27,806 nt of DNA from Physocladia obscura (GCA_027596945.1 JADGJH010000151.1:1-27806), one strand, 5' to 3'; counted from the first letter of the stretch, positions 7,927 through 21,590 are shown. Notes: generated by a model not told the origin, from the sequence alone. A program made the numbers and translations.

Positions 7927-10900
7927 CTGTATTGTTAATTATTTTTTTTAAGTCATTTATTTATTTTTTATTTTAGTATTTTATGAAATGAAAAAATTCA
8001 AACTACTTACATTTACTGGAATCAGACCAACACTCGGGAACTGGATATTCAGCAGTATTGTCTACCAAAAACTCTTTCCAGCTTTCACTGTTGGAAGATA
8101 TGTGATTTAAAACTCCCTTGAATGTTGGAAGGGCGGAAAGATTCTGGGCCTTTTGACTCAAGTCTTCGCCGAGAATGTTGACAACACTTTGAGGAGCTGG
8201 CGATTTGTTTTTTTGGACACTTTCTCCTCCTGATAAGAAAAAGTCGTATTCATCTTCGTCAATTTGATCAGCGGAATTTTTAACTTTGATTTGTGACAAC
8301 AGAACACTGAAAATAACTTGATCGTCATGCAACAACGATTTGGTAGCTCTTGAATAAGTGACGGTGAACAGATCTTTCGTAATATGAGAGAGTCTTTGAC
8401 TATAGTCCACAATACCTTGTAGGTTTGGATTGCTGCGAAGAACAAACTGGAAAATTTGGTTGAAAAAATCAAGTGAAAACTGATAGAAATGGTGAAGCTG
8501 TGAAAGCTGTTCCAGACAGAAGAAAATTGCACTGCAAGATTGCGCAAGTGGGGTGTAAGTGACAGTGACTTCTTCAACCTCTTGCAAGATCAAGTCGGTG
8601 TCTTCGACCTTCTTGGTAATTTCAGCAGCCTCCTGTTTTAATTTTTCCAATGTTGCCATGATATTATCGTCATCCAAAATATTCCCACGAGATTCGTTCA
8701 AAGACTGCAACAACAATTTCTCCAAGTGTCTCAATCGAAGTTGAAATTCACCTCGCGCTTTGACAAGGTCAGTTCTCTTTCGATCTGTATCGGGTCTTTC
8801 TGCTTTCAAAACTTGGTGCAAGCACTGGCTTTGGAGACTGCCTCGTGTAACAGTGAAATTTACAAATGTAACTCGCGAGCAAATATCCGGACTGAAGTTG
8901 ACTGATGGGTCTCTTGTTGATAAAAACAGTTTGAATGACGGGCTAAAATCGATTTCTTGGCTTCCTAATCTGATAAGAACTCTTCCACCTGTTCGACGTA
9001 ATTCTTTGTTAAGAACAGCATTCAATATCGGATCCAAATTTTCCACGTCTTGGACTAGAAGAACATTTCCAAATCGCAGTGCACTTTCTAATGCCTTTAG
9101 GAATGAATCATCCAAAAAGCTTGTGATGGTAAGCTTTCTGTCTTTGTAGCAATTTTTAAGGAACGTGATTGCTTGACCAGCAGGATCAATAATAAGAGGA
9201 TAGCGATTGAACCGATTGAGCATTATCGCATTTTCTGTGCATAGATCGTCTGCAGGTAAGGCGCGCTCTTGCCAAAGCGATCGTTCGTCAGCATTTGACA
9301 AAAACTCCGAGACTGACACATCAGATTTAACGCGAATGCCTGAATGGTTGAGATGAATCGTCCACTTTCGCAGTAGCAATTCTCTGTATTGCTGATCAAA
9401 GTATCCGGCATATGACATAAATGCAGACGAAACCAACACATCACCAACGAGAGTGCTCATTTCAGCTTCAAAGGACTGACTCGATGCTGTCCAGCGCTCA
9501 TTTTCAGACGAAAGATTTTTTAAAAGTGCCGAACTGCGGTCAACACGAGATTTAACTGTCTCCATTTCACTTTTTAATGCTTGAGTTTCGCTAATAAGAA
9601 CCGCATACTCATCTTTATAATGAGCAATACTATTTTCAAGTTCGAGAATGGAAGCTTCAGTTTCTTCTGCCTTCTTCTTGCTCCTGGCGGAGCTTGCTTC
9701 CAACTCCTGAACTTCTGCACGCAACGGACCAACGCTGTCCAAAATTGATGAATAACGAATTTGGGCAATTACCCACTTCACCAAAGGTCCACATGCCTTA
9801 CTCGCGTGATTGACAGTTTCAAAGTTGAAATTCGGATGACTCAGATAATTTTTGGTGATTTCATCACGAATACGTTTGGTCATCTTGTCAGTGTTGTAGT
9901 TGACAATGCTGCTGATAAAATCGTCTTTTCTGATAATCGCCTGAACAGATTTCCAGGAATCCAGCTTTGCGCCCAACAATATGCACACAGACTCCATCGC
10001 CAATTTCACTGTTTCAGGTGGATTACCCATCGCCCGAACTTCGGTAAGTTGCTGCTTTTTGATTCCAGACACGGCTTCTTGAGCTTCGAGAACGGCTGGT
10101 TCCGCGTTCGCTAAGTCATTCTTGACAATCGATGATCTCTCTTCAATTAAGATTGACTGCTTAGCAATTTCTTCTTGCATATTGATGGCAAGACTTTTTT
10201 GCTGCTCAGCTTCTTGTTGACCCGTTACCATTTTCTTAAGCTTTTCATTAGCCAAATTCGTTTTTTCCTCCAGTTCGGTTTTCTTGATAGCCAAACTTTT
10301 CCGAAGTTCCTCAACTTTCAAAACTGTATCTTTCATCTTGTCCAAACCGACGTTGATGTGCTTTTGCTGCTCCTCGAGATCAGCGCGTTTTTCACCGTAG
10401 AGTTTCACGTAGTGATTAATAAAGTCCAGATAATGGCGAGGGGTTGCATGGTTATAACGTCCTTGACTTCGACTAAGTTTGGCGTTCACTTCATAAAGCG
10501 AGCGGTGAACGAAAACAAACGCATTCATCACAGCACTACGGTAGGTCACTGGCATAGGCAAATCTTCATAAACCACTGGGAATGTACCAGGCGCAGAATA
10601 CTTGGTGTCATCCAAATCTAAAGTATCAGTAAATTCTTTACCTACTTGGTGTAATGCTTGATCAGACCAATCTCCAAACCAATCAAGAACGCATCGGTTA
10701 AAGAGAGCTGGCGAAGTCGCTGCCCTTGAAGATAGCCCCCCTTCTGGTGGATTCATGGTAAACACAATATGTAAATTTTTCATCACTTGTAGGGTGAACC
10801 ACTTGTACAATTCTTCCGCAGAATCAATTACCGCTCCATCGCGAAGGGCCCCTTCTCTGCATTGCGTCATCAGTGTCGCATATTCATCGCCTTCAAATAA

Positions 10901-13900
10901 TCCTGGAACTTCGGCATTTGCTAGAAGAGTATTCATTCTTTCCAAGAACGCAGAATCCATAACTGCACAATATGCAGATTAAAATAAACAAAAAAAAAAT
11001 AAAGAAAAAATAGAGAAAAAATACCATTTGATTCATCCATGATAAAGCAAATCTTCTCGCCTTTACAACCCGAACGACGTAAAACATTTCTCAAATCGTC
11101 ATCAAAATCTTCGGCAGTGTATTTATTGTGCGCCTTAATTTGAAACACCGAAAGGCCATTCATCCATGCAACAAATCGAGATAGAGTTGTCTGGAAAAAC
11201 ATGTTGGCAGAAATTCGCCAAAAAAACTACTAACAAACCTTTCCACTTCCAGAAACACCGATAAGCAGCAAGTGCCCTTGCATTTGTTTGAAAACTCTGT
11301 CAATACGTAGCACATGGTCAAGAACATCATTGAACAAAACTAATGGAACATCAAGTTCCTCCTCATAAAACACCTTCAACCGTGCTTTCACAAAGTCTCG
11401 TAACTCCTCACGTTTTACAACTTGATAATTTTTAGAAAGCCAGTTTGAAAACAGAATAGGTCTTTGCAGTGTTTTTGCAATGTCCACGTTTGGAAAGTGT
11501 TTGGCTGCAACTTCGTCGATATTCATATCTGTCCATTCCCTTTCACTGTCTGTAACAAGACGATCGCTAAACAAACGAAGACCTTCGTGAGCCCAAATTC
11601 GGAGCAAATCTTCAACAGCAGCATATTCCGAAGTTTTCAGTGCCTTAAAAATACCACGAATCCATCGCGTAAGTTCTCGTGGAGAATAAATGTAATGCGC
11701 TTGAATATCAGCAGTAAAACGCTTTTGAGACAATAGGAAAAATTCAACCATTGCATTTGTCAAAGAATCGGCATATCCGCGGAGACCAGGCGTGACTTTC
11801 AAAGTAGCTCTGCTGAAAGTGTTGTAGATTTGGAACAAGGAAACTTCACCCGGATAGTCCACCATTATTAAGGGAGCATGACACAAGAATCTATGACTCA
11901 GCGGAACTCGGCCAGGATCTGTTGGAGGATTGCAAGCGCCAACAAATTGAATGCGCTCAAGCTTCACCCATGTCTTGTCACTTGTACGCCAATATCCGTT
12001 GTGCTGAACAAGTTGACGAAGGAATGAAATCACCCTTTGAGTACCGTATTTGTCAGCAGCTGGAAGGTTAATTTCATCACAGAACAGAACAAGCCACCGA
12101 CTAACAACTTGAGGTGCCAGGACTACGCCGTTTGGAGTCTTCCTGTATTCGCAGTGTTGTTCAAAAGTCTTGATAATCAGTTCTGGGGTTGTGGCACTCG
12201 AAAAGTTCAATCCAACTACTTCCATCGCAGGAAGTTTACGAAGCGCCGCAAAAAGTGTCATAGTCTAAAATATGAAATAAAAAGGAGCATTAAGATATTT
12301 CAAACTAAAGATAAAATAGTATATACCTTTCCACTTCCAGGAGGACCACATAAAATCAAAGGTTTATGTTCAGATAACCATGAATACAAAACCTCTTCAT
12401 GTCTAACTGTATCCACAGTCGGAATAACAACATCAGCCGACGAGACATTCTGGCTTTCGATTTCAATGGTCGGTACTTTGGCGTGCCAAGAAACCCACTC
12501 GCCATTGATAATATTAACGTCAAAATCAATTATACCTCCACTTTGTGATGGCATTTCAATAGACGTTGAAGTTTTCAAAAATTCGCCAAGCTTTGTTCGC
12601 AAATCAAGTTTGCAGTCTCCAGCAAAACTCCACACCACTGACAGCAGCAACCTTTTTGAAACATATTTTTCGAGGACAGTTGGAGAAAGCGGGAAGTCAG
12701 GATGCGAAGAGTTGTAATCGAGAATATTCATTGTCGTTTTGTTGATGAGAGAGAACAGAGTATTGAGAACGCGCATATGAGTAAAGTCCATGATATGATC
12801 GAATCCTTCACTATGTTGGAGAGCGCGCTCAACGAGTCCGTTATCTCTGAAATGAGTTTGAATCACCTCAGCAACTTGGCGCTGTGTCGCAACTGCAGAG
12901 GAAACTTCAATTTCTGCAGTTGGCTCTACATTGTCCCAAATTCCAACCGCATTGTCCTCCAAGCTTACATTACGAAGTTTTTCAAAGTAGTGATTGAATA
13001 CCATTGGTAGCGTAACAACGTCTTCACTAAACCAAATCATACCGCAACGAGAAACAGTGGCAAGAGTCGCATACTTCAAAGTTTCAACTTCAAACATAAT
13101 ACGCACGTTCTTAGGCAGCGCAAGTCGTTCCCCGTTGGGCAAAGTTAGCAATTTATTGTCGTCAAGCACACTGTTTAGATTTTCGATCCATAGAGGGTCA
13201 ACATCACCTGTTATTTGTTATTTAAGCCTCACAATGTCTTATCCAAAACAAAACTTGACAAACCATCGAAGATAATCCAATGCCTTTTGGTGCTTTCGCC
13301 TCGCACGTTGTCAACAATTTTACGCAAAATATGCGTGAAGAGGCCATCAGTCCATTCACGGGTTGTTGCGTCCAAAGTTCCATACAAGTCCTCCTTTGAA
13401 ATCGCTTTTGGATCAATCAAATACGGAACTCCTTCCACGTTTTCAACAATCTCGAGAGCTTCTAGTAAAACTCTCCAAGCCGTTGTTTTTCCGGAACCTG
13501 AAAAGGATAGATACATCAATGAAAAAAAAAAAAAACTGGAACTAAAACTAAAAGCATACCAGAAGGACCAACCATCATCAAGCCGTGATGAATTGACTGA
13601 ATTTGATAAAGTTGAATAACTTTTTCCAACCATACTTCCCCATCAACGAGTTTGCGCTTTCGGCAAACAGTCTTGATTGCAGCTTTGAGTTCGTCCAAAT
13701 CGACAGGAACATACTCAATACCAGGAAAAACGTCTGTAACCAGACTGTCGAAGACAAAAAAAAAAGACATTAATTGTTAACAGAAAAACCTTAAAAACAA
13801 ACCTGTGCAACAAAGGAACATCATCTGCAACAAGTTTTGGGGCAACAGTTTCGCGCACAGATTGAATGATTATTTCTTGTTCAGCCGTTTCTTTTGAAAT

Positions 13901-16900
13901 ACTACTCAAACCCTCCTGCGCTTTCGTACTAATTTCTGAATCCTCGCTAGCAAGTAGTGATCGCAGTCCAATCAGTTTGTCGCGTTTCAAGTTTCCTGCA
14001 CTAACAAGAACACTCTTTAAAGATCTGAGTCCAAAATCGTAATGCGATTGACTTGAAAGTTGTTCGGCGCAAAGTTTAAACAGTGGGACAACCTTTGAAG
14101 CCAAAACTTCAGCGGTTCGGAATCCTTGCGAAAACAACATGACTTGGGCAATTAATTCGCGGTCAGGATGTGTCATTGCAATGCTGCGGAAGAGTTTTTT
14201 CAAGTTATCGGGGAGGTTTGACCGTCCAGCATATCCTGGATTCATGGTGATGAAAATTCCTGTATTTGGGTTTACTTTCAACAACTTGTTGACAACTTCG
14301 ACTTCGCTTCCATCTTTGAGGCCAAGCTGAATTGTTTGGACTTGTTGGGAAACGGCGGAAAGAATACGCTCCTCAAGTCGATTAAATTCATCGAAGCATC
14401 TGGAATAAACATTGAATTAAATAATTTTCAATGGAAAAGAATGTGCAAAAAACCCACCCCCAGGCACCGACTTGACTTAATCCAATGAATATACGACCCA
14501 TCGCCTGGAAATCAAACGTTTCATCGCAACAGAAAACAAGGCAGAATCTTCCAAGTTGAATAGCAAGAGCTTTAACACTTTCAGTTTTTCCAGTACCGGC
14601 AGGACTATTGTTCAATGTTTAATCATACAAAATATTGACCATAAATAACAATAAAAGAAATTAAACTGACCCAAATGGCGAACCACCCAACCGACTCGCA
14701 AGCGCTTGCGTCAACGTCAAGTAGCAACGATCAGTAAGAGGCGTCTGCACAAGCCGATCCGGAATACCCAAATATTCAAATCCATACAAAAACGTTGCGT
14801 CAGCCATCTTGATCTGAAGTGACTCAAGCGGCTTTTCGGGATTCGGTGTCAAATAGAACCGCATGTGATAAAGCCAATTAAACTCCTTCTTATTCTTGAC
14901 GCCGTTCTTGACAAGCTCGCGAATAACATCTCGTTGGTGAACAAGCTCGGTGATCAAGTGCTCGCATTTTCTGCGTCGGATTGCTGGAAGATCTGACAAA
15001 ACCATGTCGGCAAGGATCGAAAGACTGCGATCCACGAGCGACAATGCACGATCCAAATTTCCAGAATCCCAGATGCTTTCTTCAACAGAAAAAGTCCAGA
15101 CAATCTGTGCTGACAACACAATCAACTGGGCAGGATACTTTTCAACCCATGACATGAACGCCTCCGAAGAAAGATCGGTGTCGTAATAGAATCCGTTCAA
15201 AGCGCTAACTGCCTCGCTCAGCCAAACAGCCAACGAAACTTTCATTTCATTTTCAAGCAGAGTCAGCCATTCGTTGATCTTTGGATTTTCCTTAATAGAA
15301 ACAGGCTTCTTGAGTGGAACAACTTCGCCTTCATGAGAAGAGATAGAAATAATAGATTCTCCATCTTCCGACATTTGAATCGTTGAGATTCCGGGGAACA
15401 TTTTTTTGAAGTGCTTCTGCATATGTCCAATCTCTTTGCTATTTCCAATAATTTCGAGCAAATCTTCGTCTCCAACAAAATAGAAACGCGGGAATGCAGA
15501 ACGCTGACGTTCAAGATACTCTCCAAGCGCCTTTTGAATTTTTGCAAGCAAGTCCAAGATCCGCTCCATACTTTTCAAAATGTTCTCAAACGCCAAGACC
15601 TTCAGCACAAACGAATCCTTTTGCACTCTCTTCATCACAGACATAAACTCAGCATTAATGTTTTGAAATTTCATGCTTTCCAATGGAAGGAGTTGTCCAA
15701 TATCTGCGTTTCCATTGAAAATACCCTCCAAATAAACCCACTGGCGTTGCACATCAACCCAAACATCAAAGAGCACATGAATACGGTTCAATCGATCTTC
15801 CCAAGCACTTGCCTCCTCTTCAAATGCCTTATAATATGGCGACGCTTTCATAGCCGTCAACGAGTTTAAATGCTCAGAGCATTTCGCAAATAAATCATCC
15901 CAGCCTCGAATCAAACGGCATTTGTTTTGATAATTAACAAGCTCGATTTCGTAAGAGTTCCATACTTCGCGAACTTGCTTCAAAAATTCTTCAAGCGCCA
16001 TTTCACCCTGCGCATCAATTACAATATCTTTGATTGCGCGTTCGTGTTTCTTCAAATCGCCGTCCCACAAGTGTCCGACAGTCAATTCAGCCATCAATAG
16101 TTTTTCCAAGCTTAAAAGCTTCAACAACGGCTTCCAATGCCGTTCACGTAATGCTTCAGACTTGAGTTCGGAAAGCAGTGGAATTGATTTCAATAAACCA
16201 CGCAATAATTCTTGCAAGTAGTCAAAAGCATCGTACGTTCTCATTTTGCTTGGGAGCTCCTTCAAATCAACAAGGAGTTGGTCCAAGTTTTGTTTGACTT
16301 TTCTTGGTGCCGTTTGCGCCCATGTGGTTTCTTTGATTTCGGCAAATTTTTTCCAGATGATCGAAAGCGCCATCCAAACGCCTTTAAGTTCTTTGAGTTC
16401 TTCCATGATTGGAGTGAGGCGGTTGCTGGGAAAGAGTTCGAGGTCAAGCGACTCTTTTGCACGGTTGAGAGTGTCGTTTTCTTCAATGAGACGCGCCACT
16501 CGGCCTTCAAAGATAGTTAGTATGTTGGAAGCGTCTTCGTACGGAATATCGCCCGCAATTGGTTTGGTTTTATCCCATTCTTGAACAATTTCGGCAATTT
16601 TCGATTCGAGAATTTTGTCTTCCGCTACAATCTTTGTTTGGAATCCGGCTTTTGGAGCAAATTTGGAAATTAAGTTTAAAAAAATAAAAATAAAAATAAA
16701 AAAATTACCCATTTGTTCCTGAATTGCAGCATTCTTTCTCTTCAAAATGTCATTGAACGCATTCCACTCTCCTTCCACATTCTCAACATAAAGCCAGTCG
16801 TTCGGATACGGGAAGCGCTGCTTATCCAAAACCTTTTGTGATGCCTTAAAAATCCCAACCTCTCCACTCCACGGCCCCAACTTCTTTTTCAAATCTTGTA

Positions 16901-19900
16901 CAAACGTGATGAATCCAACCGCCTGCGCCGTCGACGTTCCCTCCACTGTCTGCTGCTCAAGTTCACCGCGCGCTTTTGTGAGTTTGGCGTAAAAGTTTTT
17001 CATGCTACTACTCAAGTTGAGGGCAAACTTGCCGATTATTTCTTTTTGCCATTGATCGTATTTCTGATTCACTTTTCCTTGAACTTGGTCGTAATCAATC
17101 ACGAGGCTTCCGAAAGATTTTTCACTCTCCGAGTTGTCAAAAGTGCTGCGAGCTTTTTTGATTTCGAGGACAAGTTGGTGCCATTTCGCCAAGTCATCTC
17201 CAATTGCGTTGTAGATGGAATCGGTTTGTAGATCCCACAAGCTTTGGTATTGTAGCCATTTCGACACATAGTCGTCAACGACTGTGAGCTTCTTTTCAAT
17301 TGCTTCGTAAACATTGACAAGCGAGGTAGATGGAATTTTACCCAACTATTTTTTAAAAAAATAATTTAATCACCCCTTCCATAAATAAAATAAAATTAAC
17401 TTACCAAATTCTTGTAACTCTCTTCAGCGCTATCGTAATCATCACCTTCATAGCTAATCTCGTAACTTGAGCTCTTGACGCGCGGCAAATCGCAGATAAT
17501 TCCAACCCATTCTTGGAATTGTCCATACCAATTGGCACGTGCATGTTCAATTGGCGGATCCAAAAACATGATTTGGTTCCGAAGTCTAATTTCAAGAACG
17601 AACGATTTGATTTCCGGCTTCATTTCATCTTTTTTGCTTTCAACAACCGGCGTACGAACAACAGGTGTTGTTAAAGTACCACGGCGACCACGGGTTTTCT
17701 TCTGACCGTCGGCTGTCACTGTGGATTCGTTTGCTTGGTTTGTAAACTCATGCAACCACGCCTGCGCAAATCAGAATTAAGATTTGGTGACAAAAAACTT
17801 TATACAAAACACAAAACGAAAAAACTCACTCTAATAGCACCTTGCAATCTAAACATCAGCGCGCCTTCAATGCGCAAATCTAAATCATGAGTCCACAGCT
17901 CCAAATTGGAATAAGCACCAAGATTTAGTGCATCGACCTTTAAAAAAACACAGTAGGAAAAAAATTAATGAAAAAAAAAGTAAAAAATTTACTGCTCACC
18001 AATTTCTGAATCTTTTCTAAACATTTCTGAAAGTGAACAATCCCAAATGAGCAATTTCTAAGCTCCTCAACTGCCAGGTTGATTTCATCATAAATGGAAA
18101 TCGCGTTAATAACCTTGTCCTGGAAATTCGATACAATCAATGCAAATGTGCGAACAAAAGAAACATGGCGATTTTCTCTTGGACTTTCTCCATTTGTAGT
18201 GACCAATGTTCGGGTTTCATACTTTTTTGTGTTAGTTGAACAAATAAAATAAAATTAAAATAAAATAAAACTTTCTCACAGTATTAACAAAATAGTCCCA
18301 ACGAAGTTGAATTCCTTTTGCAATATGGCTCTGCACATCCTTTCGATACCCCGCAACAAGCATCGCAATCGATTCATGCTTATCGATTTTATTAATCGTC
18401 TGTGTATAAGTGCGCACAGTCTCATTTAACGACACTGCAAACGGATAAATTCGCTTCGCATCTTTAGCAACATTGGCAACAGTGATTGGAACGCGGAAAT
18501 TTAACCAAATCAGATTCCGCACTTCTTTGAATAGGGTGATTACTTGGTTATCAAAGTTCACACGCAGTTGGAGTGAATTATTTGCGGCACGAACGCGGGA
18601 AACTTCAAAAATGCGTCCGGAGACAGCGAGATCGCGTTTGTTAATTTCTGCGGCCCAGTTGTCAAACATGACTTTGGTATCAAGCTTGCGTTTGAAAGCT
18701 TCACTTTCACTTTGTAGTTTTTGGCCTTCTGCATAGTGAGCCCAGCTTCAACGTTGAATGAAATAAAGCAATTTTAACATGCAATTTCAAGATAAAAATA
18801 AAATAAGATTAAAAACTCAACTCTTTCCCCAAAACATCTTCAACTTTCGACATATAAACTGCCAACTGCCTCTCAATCTGCTTCGCCCAGATAATTGCTC
18901 CAGCAACTGGAGGCACATCTCTCACAACCGCCATATGCGAAGCCTCACTGTTACGATATTGAGTCTTGAATTTATCGTGGAGCTTCTGAATGTCCAGCTT
19001 CACACTTTCAATTAATTGAACCTGGTACTCCTGGATCGCTCCGCGGATTTTAGGATGAATAAAGAGATCATTGAATTTCGAAAACACTCGGAACATTTCT
19101 TGTGCGTTCTTGGCACTTCCGAGACGGTCGCGAAGGCGTGCGATGATTTGGTTTTCGACACGCGAAATTAGTTCATTATATTTATTGACAGCATCGATCC
19201 AAACGTCATTACCCTCTAATAAATAATTGTTTGTTTAATAAATTAATCTGGGAGAAAAAAAATAAAAATTACCAGGCGAAGTATCCAACACATCAATGCT
19301 CTTGACACTATCATAAGCCAAATCAACGTCTTCCAGTGCATTCTCGTCAGATAATGAGCCAAACTTGATGTCACTAGCATCCGATTTGGTCGGCTTCATT
19401 ACTTTCATAATGGTGTTGTAAAGTTGTTCGTGCTTGAATCTAAAGGCCCGAATAAACGCAATCCGCTCCTTAAGGTCTGCATGTGCACTATTGATTTTTA
19501 TGGCCATGAATTGCTCAGATCTTTTTCTAGTTTGTTCTCGTGCCACGTTCGTAAACTCTTTGATATTGTCGTCCCATCTGTGAAACGAGTATATAGTTAA
19601 TGAACTTGGAGAAAATGTGGAATATGCAGTTTTTCAGAAACTCACACACGGAAAACGCCCTCGCAGCCAAATCGCACACTCAAGGATTCTTTGGCAACTC
19701 GATCTTTGACTTCGGCTACTTCATCTGCATCAACCAGCAGTCGAATCCACTTTTCAAGCTCTAGTTGTGCAGCAACACTCAGTTTTGCGCCCGCGCCAAC
19801 ACCATCGAGAAACGATTGTACTCCCAGACCTTTACTTGCTCCGGTGGCATCGAGGTACAGGCCGCCTGTCACATGATCAAACTCGTCGTACGGCATAAGC

Positions 19901-21590
19901 ATGAGTCTGCGTCCACCAATAAATTTGAGAATCTATAAATGATTTATTAAAGTAAAATGACTACTGCAAAAAAGTGAAACGAGCGTTGCTTGTTTCTCGT
20001 CAACATACCTGATCATTAAAATCGCGACTGATAGCTTCAACAAGTTTTAGCGCGCGATCAATTGGATATGGAGAAATGCGAAGCTTTTTGTTCAAATGGG
20101 CAAAAACAAGCGAAAGGCCATGAGCGGTACGTTCAAGGTCGGGGGCCGACAGAAGCTCGTTGAGCGGAAAATCTTTCATCAGGGTATTGTACTTGGAAAC
20201 TTTGTCAAGTGCTTCATTGAGTCCAGTGTCGGCACGGAACGACACGGTCGCGTGGAAACGTTTTGCGTGTTTGAGTACGTCGAGAGTGCTGTTTTAACGA
20301 AAGGATCTTGTCAAGTAATGAAAGTACAATTGCGTTGTTGTAAAAAAAAGGTCGCTTAGCACTCGCTTTCACTTTATAAATTCATCCCAATTTTGTTTTC
20401 CGTCCCTATGTCACCTCACCAATTTGGTTGTTTTTGTTTTTTTATGTATAGTTTTTCGAGAAGAAAAAAAACTCGCTTCCCTCAATCTTTTTCACAATTT
20501 TTTTCAAGTTTGTAAAAACCTACAGAGTAACTTGATCGCCTTTCAGCTGCTCCTCAATCTGAGCAAGAGCATTGTCCATGTTAATCCAAAAATTTATTTC
20601 CTGACGAGCGGAGCCAGAGAGCGCATCAGGGTCACGCGAGAGACGAGTGACTTTTTGGATTTCGCGGATCCAGGAATTGACATCGCTCTGGAGCTTGTTG
20701 AGAAAGGTGGAGTCATCAGAAATGTCACCGACAGCGTCGACGGTGACACGCGAGTTTGACTCGCGGCACTTTGTTATTGCGCGCTGAATAAGTGGGTGGG
20801 CGGAGAGGTAGATTTCGGGAATCTCGACGTTTTGCTGGAGATGGAGGAGAGAGAGTTCAAGTTCGGCGATTTTCTTCTTTGTCTTGGGGATAGCTGTTTT
20901 ATGTTTTTTAGTTGCCAAACTTTGAATATTTTAAGGGTAATTTGTGTACCTGCGTTATTGTCTTTTTCTTGGTTTGCATTCGAGTGCGAGGCAACAAAGG
21001 CGTTAAAGAGCGGGGCGACGGCGTTGTGCATCAGAGAATGCAGGGCCTCGTAGACTGCAGCGTCCTTGCTGATGCCTCCGCCGCCGACGCCGCCGACGCC
21101 GCTGGATCCTGGCAGCGTGACAACGTGCAACTGCGGCGCAAGCGGCCGCGTCGGGTCGAGGCTTGCCACGCGCTTAATAACGCACAGCGACGCCGACGTG
21201 GCCTCGAGTCCGTAGTTGAGTTCCGTGTGCAGCGAGTACACCGACCGCTCGCTGTCTGTATAATGTGCTTAGTATCCGTGACGCTTTCTACTCCTGCGTT
21301 AGCTAGTTACCCGCCAGCGGTTGCTTCGCCACGTATAGCACACGCTGTGCCGCATCTCCTGCAAATTTGGACAGTGCCGCATCGTCTGCATCCGAGTCAA
21401 TCGGATGCTCTTCACTGTCGGCATTATCTGTCGAAGTATTTGCATTGCCGCTGCCGAGTCCCAACAGTGTTGGCAATAGTCGATCGCCAATGTGCGCACG
21501 AAGCACTGCCACTGCCAGATCCACATCTATGTCGCCCGCTGTTGTCACGTTACCCACATCACTACTGACACTGAGTAGTGTTGTGTCCAT
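5831..21590 (-). CDS. DYN1: Cytoplasmic dynein 1 heavy chain, 23 exons, 4,740 aa
   Basis: This is the minus-end-directed microtubule motor for retrograde transport and nuclear/spindle positioning. Exons: 21590-21311, 21255-20950, 20893-20524, 20288-20009, 19932-19646, 19577-19273, 19215-18822, 18745-18280, 18221-18000, 17937-17830, 17761-17405, 17345-16709, 16648-14671, 14604-14458, 14399-13803, 13744-13560, 13497-13264, 13207-12327, 12264-11239, 11190-11025, 10962-8011, 7926-6674, 6622-5831. The lengths sum to 14,223 nt (4,741 codons) and every junction keeps phase. Introns are 48-84 bp except intron 3 (235 bp). Start is ATG 21590, reading [10 protein letters not shown]. Four P-loops, the stalk, the microtubule-binding domain and a complete C-terminal domain are present, so the motor looks functional. 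Similarity to animal cytoplasmic dynein-1, rather than axonemal or IFT dynein, is strong in the stalk and AAA5 ([29 protein letters not shown]). The gene symbol follows fungal usage. Confidence 0.97.
9463..10393 (-). other. Dynein stalk and microtubule-binding domain (exon 21)
   Basis: Within exon 21 the antiparallel stalk begins with coiled coil CC1 (~residues 3266-3376, rich in Glu, Lys and Gln). It continues with the microtubule-binding domain (~3376-3481; [39 protein letters not shown]) and CC2 (~3481-3576, with [19 protein letters not shown]). The sequence closely follows the family pattern and no break is seen. The same exon then encodes AAA5, including [20 protein letters not shown]. 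Confidence 0.93.
11025..16648 (-). other. Dynein linker and AAA1-AAA4 ring (exons 13-20)
   Basis: Exon 13 encodes the end of the tail and most of the linker, and reaches AAA1. P-loops: AAA1 GPAGTGKT (residues 1997-2004), AAA2 GPSGSGKT (2304-2311), AAA3 GPPGSGKT (2672-2679), AAA4 GVSGSGKT (3014-3021). Walker B motifs: AAA1 CFDEFN (Asp2049/Glu2050), AAA3 [11 protein letters not shown] (Asp2741/Glu2742), AAA4 IMDESN (Asp3072/Glu3073). AAA1 and AAA3 keep the catalytic Lys and Glu, so the main ATPase site and the regulatory site should be active. An intron falls inside each of the four P-loops. Confidence 0.93.
16709..21590 (-). other. Dynein tail-coding part (exons 1-12)
   Basis: Residues 1-1337 cover the cargo- and dimerisation tail that binds intermediate and light intermediate chains. 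Recognisable conserved stretches include [16 protein letters not shown] and [19 protein letters not shown] (exon 4) and [17 protein letters not shown] across intron 5. The extreme N-terminus (residues ~1-95) and a Gly-rich loop in exon 2 ([12 protein letters not shown]) look lineage-specific. Exon 11 begins with a low-conservation basic insert (KKTRGRRG, then two Thr-Pro sites) at residues ~1014-1056. Confidence 0.9.

Noticed and set aside
12037..12717. 226-codon plus-strand ORF inside dynein
   Set aside because: It is antisense to the AAA2-AAA3 exons and crosses an intron boundary; the minus strand is unmistakable dynein.
20912..21568. 218-codon plus-strand ORF over the dynein N-terminus
   Set aside because: It is antisense to exons 1-2; its length reflects GC-rich dynein coding sequence, and it spans the 55 bp intron on the other strand.
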